64,000 nt of DNA from NCBI GenBank assembly GCA_035063885.1, contig JAPSFM010000016.1:1-64000 (forward strand), in the 5' to 3' direction. The position numbers were made by a program, and so were the translations under genes. Below the pieces are notes generated by a model, which did not search any database, was not told the DNA's origin, and saw nothing but the letters and a program-made list of their open reading frames with translations. Below are positions 57,772 to 64,000 of this stretch, in pieces. The stretch is from CAADGY01 sp900696665. Lineage in GTDB: Bacteria > Acidobacteriota > Terriglobia > Bryobacterales > Bryobacteraceae. The stretch's first letter is position 1, and each line of letters begins with the position of its first letter.

Positions 57772-58933
57772 TCAGCTCTCCCCTGATGCGCTCCAACGCC
57801 TCCCGGGAGGAGACACTGCCTTGCGCAAGTTGCGCATTGCCTCCGCCGCGCCCGCCGGCGCCGGCAAGCAATGATTTGAGCAGGTTGCCGGCGTGCAGCC
57901 CGGTAGCGGCGGAAACCGCCACCAGCAGCGACGGCGGCTCTTCCACAAAAGCTGCAAAAACGGCTTTGTTCCGGGACGTGAAGCCTTGCGCCAGCGCGCG
58001 CAGGTTGTCATCGATAGGACCCTGGGCGATCGTCCGGCTCACGCGGCGGACGCCGTCCGGGCCGGGTTCGGTCGCGTCGTGCAGAGCGGCGCCTTCCATG
58101 CGCGCCAACTCGATCGACAGCCTGTGCCGTGCTTTTTCGGATTCGTTCAAGCGGCGTAGCTGCACCGCTATGAGGGTTGGGGTTTCATCCAGAGAGGCTG
58201 AAAGCGAGCGGCTGATCTCCGCCAACGCTTCATAGTCCAATCGCGCGCGCCGGACAGCCCGCATTCCGCAGAGAAACTCGATGCGAAGATTGCCGCGCAT
58301 CTTCTCCAGGCGGCGAATCAGCACCGCTCCGACTTCACCGGTAGAGCGGACGTGTGTACCGCCGCAAGCGCTGCGGTCGAGGCCCTCGATATTCACAATA
58401 CGCAATTTCCCCTGGCGTTCGCAGGGCTTTCGTAACTCGAGGTTTTCCGATGCATCCCGGAATTCTACTGCGAGCGGGCGGTTCTCGAAAACGATCACAT
58501 TGGCGCGTGCCTCGGCCGCTCTGAGTTGTTCCGGCTCGAGTGATGCAACGCTCAAATCGATGGTGGAAGCCGCATCGCCGAGATGAAAGCTCAACGTCTC
58601 GACGGAAAACAGCTCCATCAGTACAGCAGAGAGCAGGTGCTGGCCGCTGTGCTGCTGCATGTGATCGAAACGGCGCACCCAATCGATACGGCAATTTACA
58701 TCGGAGTGTTCAACCGGCGTGGAGAGGACATGCGCGATACGGCCGTCTTCCTCTTCGATGACGTCCGTCACCATTGCGTTATCGATGCAGCCTGTATCGT
58801 GCGGCTGGCCGCCGGAGGCGGGGTAGAATGCGGTGCGGTCCAGATAGAGGCGGCGTCCGTCCTCCAAGCTTTCCAAGACGTGCGCCCGGAATTCGGTTTG
58901 GTACGAATCGTTGTAATAGATCCGTTCAGTCAC
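57764..58933 (-). CDS. Alanyl-tRNA editing protein (AlaX-L type, DHHA1)
   Basis: A 389-residue free-standing editing protein. An N-terminal barrel (LYLDRTAFYPASGGQPHDTG) is followed by the zinc site HSGQH and the CGGTH motif (SACGGTHVRST), all intact. A C-terminal DHHA1 domain (HAGNLLKSLLAGAGGRGGGNAQL) completes the AlaX-L architecture. It hydrolyses Ser-tRNA(Ala) and possibly Gly-tRNA(Ala) made in error by AlaRS. It is the first gene of the alaX-pfkB-rhomboid-bshB1 run, with nuoA 13 bases upstream on the same strand. Confidence 0.93.
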   Translation of the reverse strand: MTERIYYNDSYQTEFRAHVLESLEDGRRLYLDRTAFYPASGGQPHDTGCIDNAMVTDVIEEEDGRIAHVLSTPVEHSDVNCRIDWVRRFDHMQQHSGQHLLSAVLMELFSVETLSFHLGDAASTIDLSVASLEPEQLRAAEARANVIVFENRPLAVEFRDASENLELRKPCERQGKLRIVNIEGLDRSACGGTHVRSTGEVGAVLIRRLEKMRGNLRIEFLCGMRAVRRARLDYEALAEISRSLSASLDETPTLIAVQLRRLNESEKARHRLSIELARMEGAALHDATEPGPDGVRRVSRTIAQGPIDDNLRALAQGFTSRNKAVFAAFVEEPPSLLVAVSAATGLHAGNLLKSLLAGAGGRGGGNAQLAQGSVSSREALERIRGELNG

Positions 58934-58946
58934 CGTTCGAGCAGAT

Positions 58947-59303
58947 TTAGACCCACTCGAGAGCCTTTTTCTTGTAAGCCCAGATATAGCCGACGATCAG
59001 GATACCGAGGAATACCGCAACCTCGGCAACTCCAAACCATCCCAACTGGCGGTATCGTACGGCCCACGGAAACAGGAACACGGCTTCCACGTCAAAAATG
59101 ACGAACAAGATTGCAATGATATAGAACCGGACCGTGTAACGGCCACGCGCTCCGCCGGAAGCCTGGATTCCGCACTCGTACGCCTCCAGTTTGGTGACGG
59201 ATGGCGCCGCCGGGCGCAGCAGTTTCGATAAACTGAGCGCAACAATGGGGAACGCCAGGGCAACCGCCATAAATATAAAGATCGGAATATACCCTTCCAG
59301 CAT
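58947..59303 (-). CDS. nuoA: NADH-quinone oxidoreductase subunit A
   Basis: A 118-residue membrane protein with three helices. The family-diagnostic YECGIQASGGARGRYTVRFY and IIAILFVIFDVEAVFLFPWA are intact. NuoA is a membrane subunit of respiratory complex I, usually directly followed by nuoB. Here the next gene is the alanyl-tRNA editing gene, and no other nuo gene is in the window, so the cluster has been split or this is an extra copy. The upstream hydrolase stop is 33 bases away. Confidence 0.95.
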   Translation of the reverse strand: MLEGYIPIFIFMAVALAFPIVALSLSKLLRPAAPSVTKLEAYECGIQASGGARGRYTVRFYIIAILFVIFDVEAVFLFPWAVRYRQLGWFGVAEVAVFLGILIVGYIWAYKKKALEWV

Positions 59304-59336
59304 GGCTTCACTATATCACACGGATTTGTACCGTTT

Positions 59337-61337
59337 TTATAGCCCGGATGCGAACCGGTGATCGTAACGTCCTGCCAGAATTTTGTCGAAGTTCATTGTC
59401 AGAAACAGGTTCTCTGGCTTTCCATAGAGCTGGAAGACCTGTCGCGCGCTTTCAAACTCTTTGGGAATGCGCGCGTAGAAATTCAAGTGGCGGGGTGCGA
59501 TCATCGCCGCCGCCTCCGGCAGGTCGAGATAGCGAAGCACGTTCAGGAAGATTGGTCCCTGGACGTGTGTGACAGGAGGATCGATCAACGTCACCTGGTG
59601 GATTTGTGGATCGAGAACGGCGGCATAAAGACCCAGCGCTCCCGAGACGCCACGGCCAACAACCATAATGCGTCCCGGGTCCACGTCATCCTGGAGCCGC
59701 AGCACCTGTACGGCGCACATCACGTCCCACAGCCGCATGGAATCCACCGTGTGCCCCACGTGCATCGCGTTGCGCAGAGTATCTTTCCAGAAGCTCTTCG
59801 GCCACGGGATCTCCCCCACACCTCTGGGATACACAACCATTCGGGGCGCAATCGAGCGGAAGACCGCATCGATGGAGCGGGCGTCTTCGCCGTCCGAGGC
59901 GACGTACAGAAGCGCCGGGTGCTTTCCGGGTTTCTCATGCCTGCGATACACAGTGCGTACCATAATTCCTTCTTCGGATTCGAAGTCGAGTTCCTGGTCG
60001 CGCCGCGGTGGTTCCGGAGACACACGCCTTACAGTCAAGTCAACCGGCATTTCCGGAAATGCCGCGAACACTTTGCTGCGCAGGGTCTGGAGGACTCCCG
60101 CACGATGGGTTTCCCATGCGGCCTGGTTCGCGTATCGCTTCAACTGCGGCGTCGGCAGAAACGTGTCCTGAATGCGATAGTTTTGTGCATCGTCCGGTGG
60201 ACCTGCGGGGAACACCGCCAGGCTTTCCGGCGCCGCATTGCTGTAGTCCATGTCGAGCTTGCGTTCGGGGATGCGCATCAGATAGCGGTCGAACCAGCGG
60301 ATTACCTCTTCGCGCAGAAAATCCGAATCCTGGTGGCCGGTTTCGACAACAATGTTCCGGAAACCGGCGCGTTCGCCGTAACTGGAATAGAGGCCGCCAA
60401 CCTTCGCTTCAAACTCCTCATAGCCGGGAACGGGAAAGAGATTGTCGAGTTTGCCATGCGCCATCAGCAGCGGGCGCGGTGCGATCAGCGCTCCCTGGTG
60501 CATCATGTCGTGCAGCGAGGCGTTAATCGTGAACATACAATCGCAGTGCCCGCGTTGCGTGTTCAATTGAACATTTGCGGCATAGGTGCTGATTCCCATC
60601 ACCGGCGCGGCGACTTTCACGCGCGGGTCCACGGCGGCAGTGAACCACGTCATGGCGGCGCCCCCGGAGCGGCCGGTCATCCCGATACGATCCACATCGA
60701 TTTCCGGCCGCGTCTCGAGATAATCGATGGCACGCATGGCGTTCCAGACTTCCACTCCCGCGGGCGTGTAGCCGCGCGAGTACCAGTCGTACATCTCCTG
60801 GGAATAGATGCCGTGATGGACGCCAAACGTCTCGGCGATCTGGATCGGATCGATGATCATCGCCGCATATCCGTTCTTCGCAAGCGAGATGCCGTGGCGC
60901 TGGTATGCGGCCTTGGAGCCGTGCGGTTCCATGGCATGGCCGCAAACGTAGATCACCGCCGGCGCCTTCCCCGGATGGTTCTTCGGTAGATATAGATTTG
61001 CCGTTACGTAGAATTTCGGGACGCTCTCGAAGGCGATGTTCTCGATGACGTAGGAGCTCTTATCCAGCGTGTTCGTGATTCTTATGTTCAGCGGGGTACG
61101 TTCCGGCCAGGGCAGCAGGCCGAGCATATCGCGCATTTCTTCGAGACGCCGGGCGCGTACACGCTCCCACTGTTCGCGAGTACGGATTTCCGTGGCCGCG
61201 CGGTCTGTAATGCGGCGAGCACATCGTTTAAGGTAGGCGGTTACGGCTGCCTTGCTCTCTTCCATGGAGCGAAGGGCGGTGTTCTCTGTTTGGGCGAACG
61301 CCAGTGCGCCAAGAAACAGGACCAAAATACGAATCAT
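59337..61337 (-). CDS. Exported two-domain alpha/beta hydrolase (acetyl xylan esterase-like)
   Basis: A 666-residue secreted protein with signal peptide MIRILVLFLGALAFAQ. Domain 1 has nucleophile Ser224 in GMTGRSGGAAMTW, an FYVTANLYLPKN strand and a HQDSDF segment near the expected catalytic His. Domain 2 (from about residue 400) has VVGRGVSGALGLY, where the usual nucleophile position is Val, so it may be inactive. It is a paralogue of 3322-5448, sharing the FESVPKFYVTANLY segment in place and spacing. It lies only 20 bases from the divergent kinase/nuclease-like gene. Carbohydrate-ester hydrolysis is inferred. Confidence 0.82.
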   Translation of the reverse strand: MIRILVLFLGALAFAQTENTALRSMEESKAAVTAYLKRCARRITDRAATEIRTREQWERVRARRLEEMRDMLGLLPWPERTPLNIRITNTLDKSSYVIENIAFESVPKFYVTANLYLPKNHPGKAPAVIYVCGHAMEPHGSKAAYQRHGISLAKNGYAAMIIDPIQIAETFGVHHGIYSQEMYDWYSRGYTPAGVEVWNAMRAIDYLETRPEIDVDRIGMTGRSGGAAMTWFTAAVDPRVKVAAPVMGISTYAANVQLNTQRGHCDCMFTINASLHDMMHQGALIAPRPLLMAHGKLDNLFPVPGYEEFEAKVGGLYSSYGERAGFRNIVVETGHQDSDFLREEVIRWFDRYLMRIPERKLDMDYSNAAPESLAVFPAGPPDDAQNYRIQDTFLPTPQLKRYANQAAWETHRAGVLQTLRSKVFAAFPEMPVDLTVRRVSPEPPRRDQELDFESEEGIMVRTVYRRHEKPGKHPALLYVASDGEDARSIDAVFRSIAPRMVVYPRGVGEIPWPKSFWKDTLRNAMHVGHTVDSMRLWDVMCAVQVLRLQDDVDPGRIMVVGRGVSGALGLYAAVLDPQIHQVTLIDPPVTHVQGPIFLNVLRYLDLPEAAAMIAPRHLNFYARIPKEFESARQVFQLYGKPENLFLTMNFDKILAGRYDHRFASGL

Positions 61338-61357
61338 GTTGGTACGATAACAGACGA

Positions 61358-62311
61358 ATGGGGTTGATAACCGTCTCCGGTGAACCGGGGTGCAGGTTTG
61401 AAGAGGCGGGGCGCCTTACGGCTCAGCGGCTTCGTTGCGAGTTTGTAACCGGGTCGTCTCTTGCCGGCATGTTGATCGAAGAGTTCGGACCGCAAATCGC
61501 CATTCCGGACAAGGCGTACCCGTACGTAGTGTCTTCTATTGTCGCGCGCATCGCCACCCAGCATCACGTCGTCGTTTGCCTGCTTGGCGCCGAGACGTTG
61601 TTCAAACATTATCCCGGTGTTTTGAGGGTTCACGTCGATGCTCCCGAACCGCGCCGGACTGGCAATCTGATGCTCGATGGCGGGCTTACCCGCCCCGATG
61701 CGAGAAGGCAGTTGCGCGAATGTCAACTGAAGCAGCGTGCGGAAAGAAAGCGGAAATTCGGCAGGGCCACCACGCCGCCTCACCTCTTCGATCTTGTTTT
61801 GAACGCCGACGGGCTCGAAGCGGAAGAGATGGCCGAGATCATGGAGACTGCCGCGCGTGTGAAAGGTGTTTTCGATCACGGGTTGCTGGGTGCTTCCGCC
61901 GAAGCGCAACTTCAGTTCCAGGTGCGCCTCGAGCTTGCCAAACACGGGATTACTCCCATCGGACACGCCGAACTCAAGCGGCGAGCCTTCGGCCACCCGA
62001 GTGAGGAGGTTTTTGCCAATGTCCTCGATTTCTATCGCGTAGCATGGAAATACGAGCCCAAGAGCTTTCCGATTCGTTGGGACAAGAACGGCAACGTCAT
62101 CGAGGCGTTTACGCCCGATTTCTACCTGCCCGAGTTCAACCTCTATGTCGAGCTGACCACGATGAAGCAATCGCTTGTCACCCGAAAGAACCGTAAAGTG
62201 AAATTGCTGAAGACGCTATATCCCGATGTGAACATACAGGTGTTTTACCAGAAAGATTTTCAAGACCTCGTATTCAAATACGGCTTGGGTGAGCGAGTGA
62301 CGAAGCAATGA
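61358..62311 (+). CDS. Cytidylate-kinase-like/PD-(D/E)xK-nuclease-like fusion
   Basis: About 317 residues. Residues 1-170 match the cytidylate kinase-like (Cytidylate_kin2) family: ITVSGEPGCRFEEAGRLTAQRL, IVARIATQHHVVVCLLG, KQRAERKRKFG and LFDLVLNADGLEAEEMAEI are in the right order, but the P-loop lacks the usual Gly-Lys-Ser/Thr, so ATP use is doubtful. Residues 210-317 look like a Vsr/DUF559-type nuclease: E217 in HPSEEVFANVL, KYEPKSFPI, then P253-D254 in TPDFYLPEFN, E265 in YVELTT and VNIQVFYQKDF. The E-x-K lysine is replaced by Thr. The ATG at 61358 begins the domain. The stop overlaps hpt (ATGA). Both domain calls are from motif pattern only. Confidence 0.65.
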   Translation: MGLITVSGEPGCRFEEAGRLTAQRLRCEFVTGSSLAGMLIEEFGPQIAIPDKAYPYVVSSIVARIATQHHVVVCLLGAETLFKHYPGVLRVHVDAPEPRRTGNLMLDGGLTRPDARRQLRECQLKQRAERKRKFGRATTPPHLFDLVLNADGLEAEEMAEIMETAARVKGVFDHGLLGASAEAQLQFQVRLELAKHGITPIGHAELKRRAFGHPSEEVFANVLDFYRVAWKYEPKSFPIRWDKNGNVIEAFTPDFYLPEFNLYVELTTMKQSLVTRKNRKVKLLKTLYPDVNIQVFYQKDFQDLVFKYGLGERVTKQ

Positions 62312-62859
62312 GCAAGCCGGCCCCTTCCGGTATTGAACGAATCCTTTTCACGGAAGAGCAGATCCGCTCCCGGATCGGCGAGGTTGCGGCTGAGATCTCT
62401 GAGCGCTACAGAGGCCGGCATCTGAAGCTGATCGCCGTACTGAAGGGATCGGTTTTCTTCTTAACCGCATTGGCGCGGGAAATCGATATCCCCGTGAAAA
62501 TCGATTTCCTCGCCATTTCGAGCTTCGGATCGCAGAAAGCGGGTGGAGGAGTTGTCAGGATTTCCAAAGATCTCGATGACATGATCCAGGACGAAGACGT
62601 GCTGCTTGTCGAAGATATTGTGGATACCGGCCTCACAGCCCGGTATCTTCTGCAAACCCTAGCCGGGCGCGGGCCGAATTCCATCTCCATCTGCACGCTT
62701 CTCGACCGGACTTCCCGCCGCATCGTGCAGGTGCCGGTTGAATTTCGCTGCTTCGAAATCCCCGACCGGTTCGTCGTCGGCTTCGGCCTCGACTACCGGC
62801 AGCTTTACCGCAATCTGGATTACATCGCGGTGATGAATCCGGAGAAGGCAGGCTCATAG
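62308..62859 (+). CDS. hpt: Hypoxanthine phosphoribosyltransferase
   Basis: A 183-residue type I PRTase of purine salvage, converting hypoxanthine or guanine with PRPP to IMP or GMP. The PRPP loop VLLVEDIVDTGLTARYLLQTL is intact, as is LKLIAVLKGSVFFLTALAREI near the N-terminus and the base-binding hood YRQLYRNLDYIAVMNPE. Its ATG overlaps the stop of the kinase/nuclease-like gene by four bases, so the two are translationally coupled. A GC-rich hairpin follows directly. Confidence 0.95.
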   Translation: MSKPAPSGIERILFTEEQIRSRIGEVAAEISERYRGRHLKLIAVLKGSVFFLTALAREIDIPVKIDFLAISSFGSQKAGGGVVRISKDLDDMIQDEDVLLVEDIVDTGLTARYLLQTLAGRGPNSISICTLLDRTSRRIVQVPVEFRCFEIPDRFVVGFGLDYRQLYRNLDYIAVMNPEKAGS

Positions 62860-62887
62860 AGGGAGGCGGCTCCGTGCCGCCCCCCTC
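62859..62887. terminator. GC-rich hairpin between convergent hpt and TonB genes
   Basis: GAGGGAGGCGGC and GCCGCCCCCCTC pair in 11 of 12 positions around the loop TCCGT. The hairpin includes the last base of the hpt stop codon and ends eight bases before the stop of the convergent TonB-family gene. No T-tract follows on either side. Confidence 0.5.
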
Positions 62888-62894
62888 CGGAGTG

Positions 62895-63662
62895 TCACTG
62901 GAGGATGAAGTTCACGGTGATTGGCGCAATCACCTCCACTTTGTCGCCATTCAGCAACGTCGGCTCATAAACCCACTGCCGCACGGCATCGAGCGCCGCG
63001 CCTACCAGCAAGGGGTGCCCGCTGACAACCTGTAGCTGCGCCACAACTCCCTCTTTTGTGATCACGCCAATTAACTGCACAATGCCACCGACCCGCGCCT
63101 GGCGGGCGAGCAGCGGGTAGGACGGGATCACTCTTCTAATCAGCTTCGCTTCCTGCACGTTGCCGCCGACTTTGATGCGCTGCGGTGGCGTGGGCCTCTT
63201 TACCACAACCGGTGGCGGAGGCGGCGGAGGGAGCACGGCTGCGTGCGAGGAGGCTGCGTCCACAACGGCTCCGATGACTCCATGCAGCATCCCACCCGGA
63301 ACTCCGCCCTCGACGCCTCCAACGACGCCGGAGACGGCCGGGGGCAATTCTTCCTCGACGATCAGGGCAATCTTTTCCGGTACCGCGCGCGGCGCCATGA
63401 GACGGGAGTCGGCAAACTGCCGCGGAATCACCTTGGCTACTTTTTGCACCATCTCCGCCGGCGGTGGCGGTGGAGGAGCGGCGGGAGGAGGCGCCGGCAT
63501 CATGAGCAGGTTGGAAAGCTCCGCTCGCGGCAAGGCATCGGTGAAGATCAGCGGCACAAGTAACAGGATCCCGACTAATCCCGTTTGTCCAACCAGCGAA
63601 ACCAGTGTAGTCCACGGCCGGTTGGTTCTGACAGTCTCATCCAATAAAGCCTGCTCGAACAT
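62895..63662 (-). CDS. TonB family energy transducer protein
   Basis: About 255 residues. A cytoplasmic stub, one membrane helix (LVSLVGQTGLVGILLLVPLIF), a proline-rich periplasmic linker (APPPAAPPPPPPAEMV and later LPPPPPPPVVVKRP) and a TonB_C domain (AKLIRRVIPSYPLLARQ, GVVAQLQVVSGHPLL, DAVRQWVYEPTLLNGD). It would energise outer-membrane receptors or act in a related envelope task. AAAGGAG precedes two possible starts, GTG at 63668 and ATG at 63662; spacing does not decide between them. No ExbB/ExbD genes lie in the window. Confidence 0.9.
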   Translation of the reverse strand: MFEQALLDETVRTNRPWTTLVSLVGQTGLVGILLLVPLIFTDALPRAELSNLLMMPAPPPAAPPPPPPAEMVQKVAKVIPRQFADSRLMAPRAVPEKIALIVEEELPPAVSGVVGGVEGGVPGGMLHGVIGAVVDAASSHAAVLPPPPPPPVVVKRPTPPQRIKVGGNVQEAKLIRRVIPSYPLLARQARVGGIVQLIGVITKEGVVAQLQVVSGHPLLVGAALDAVRQWVYEPTLLNGDKVEVIAPITVNFILQ

Positions 63663-63838
63663 AGACACACCACTCCTTTCTGCTCGTCACTACCGGTTCA
63701 GATTTCTTGAAAGTTCGCGGCGGCGCCGCCGGCGATGTTCAGGCTCGCGAGACCGTTTGGAAGATCATGTTGCGCCTTCCTTTTACACGCTAATAGACAC
63801 CAGCATCGGCATGCGAGTTCCATACGATAATGGAGCCT

Positions 63839-64000
63839 ATGCAGCATATTCCTCGCCGCGGCTTTCTTCGCGCTTTCAGCGCGTCGTCCGTTTTGGGATT
63901 CCCGGCGCTTCTTGCGGCGCCCAAGTCGACCGACGTGCGCATCAAGGAAGTGAAGTTCGGATACGAAGACTACCTGTATCGAACGCCCATCAAGTTTGGC
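63839..64000 (+). CDS. Tat-exported enolase-superfamily (mandelate racemase-like) protein, 5' fragment
   Basis: Only the first 54 codons lie in the window and the frame stays open to the last base. It begins with a twin-arginine leader (PRRGFLRAFSASSVLG and an Ala-rich end) and then VRIKEVKFGYEDYLYRTPIK, the usual first strand of mandelate racemase/muconate lactonising enzymes. An in-frame ATG at 63830 is an alternative start. The catalytic domain is outside the window, so the activity is not determined. The product would be a periplasmic or cell-wall dehydratase/racemase-type enzyme. Confidence 0.55.
   Translation, partial: MQHIPRRGFLRAFSASSVLGFPALLAAPKSTDVRIKEVKFGYEDYLYRTPIKFG

Noticed and set aside
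59358..60989. Long plus-strand frame (543 codons) opposite the second two-domain esterase
   Set aside because: Same situation as above: no motif, biased composition, full overlap with a convincing gene.

Overview
The window is a high-GC bacterial chromosome segment from a Gram-negative heterotroph. It carries a TolC/adaptor/RND export system, a TonB-family protein, sec and Tat signal peptides and molybdopterin genes. Several classes of gene together suggest Acidobacteriota, probably the Bryobacter/Solibacter group: DUF1080, SMP-30, SGNH sialate O-acetylesterase and duplicated two-domain esterases, a Ser/Thr kinase with a PD40 propeller, a DUF1570-like TPR peptidase, and a bacillithiol-type deacetylase. 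That placement is inference; no rRNA is present. I saw no tRNA, rRNA, CRISPR array, insertion sequence or prophage.

Layout. 0.1-9.9 kb: a radical SAM/SPASM protein, a DapA-family lyase, a DUF2490 protein, a large secreted two-domain alpha/beta hydrolase, and a secreted sulfatase flanked by two beta-lactamase-fold serine hydrolases. This is a polymer or ester degradation neighbourhood. 9.9-12.5 kb: a degraded, lower-GC patch with a frameshifted beta-helix gene, an unexplained gap, and two secreted orphans, one of them broken. 12.5-17.9 kb: a D-aminoacylase divergent from an M24 peptidase, then a transmembrane kinase. 18.0-22.9 kb: mutS2, nudix, SMP-30 and PIN/TRAM genes on the minus strand. 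23.1-26.5 kb: an RRM protein, then a class V aminotransferase-serA pair for serine metabolism, divergent from a yqeY-like gene across a 16-bp perfect palindrome. 27-33.5 kb: an OPT transporter, secreted SGNH and DUF1080 enzymes, and two lineage-type proteins.

33.5-37.9 kb: cstA-ybdD (pyruvate/peptide uptake), an exopolysaccharide initiating transferase and an orotate PRTase-like gene, closed by a hairpin terminator. 37.9-43.8 kb: tolC-adaptor-RND-DUF2892 operon. 43.9-45.7 kb: OsmC, ECF sigma factor, soluble zinc-finger anti-sigma and GNAT. 45.7-49.2 kb: uppS-cdsA (envelope lipids) divergent from moeA-moaC (molybdenum cofactor). 49.2-55.4 kb: M48 protease, class V PLP enzyme, BON protein, gluzincin/TPR protein, nudix, and a low-GC secreted orphan. 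55.4-59.3 kb: a packed operon of alanyl-tRNA editing, PfkB, rhomboid and BshB1-like genes, behind an isolated nuoA. 59.3-64 kb: a second two-domain esterase, a cytidylate-kinase-like/nuclease-like fusion overlapping hpt, a TonB protein, and the start of a Tat-exported enolase-superfamily protein.

The most unusual items are the kinase-like/nuclease-like fusion coupled to hpt, the decayed secreted-protein patch at 10-12.4 kb, the isolated nuoA, and the palindrome in the serine/yqeY divergent promoter.
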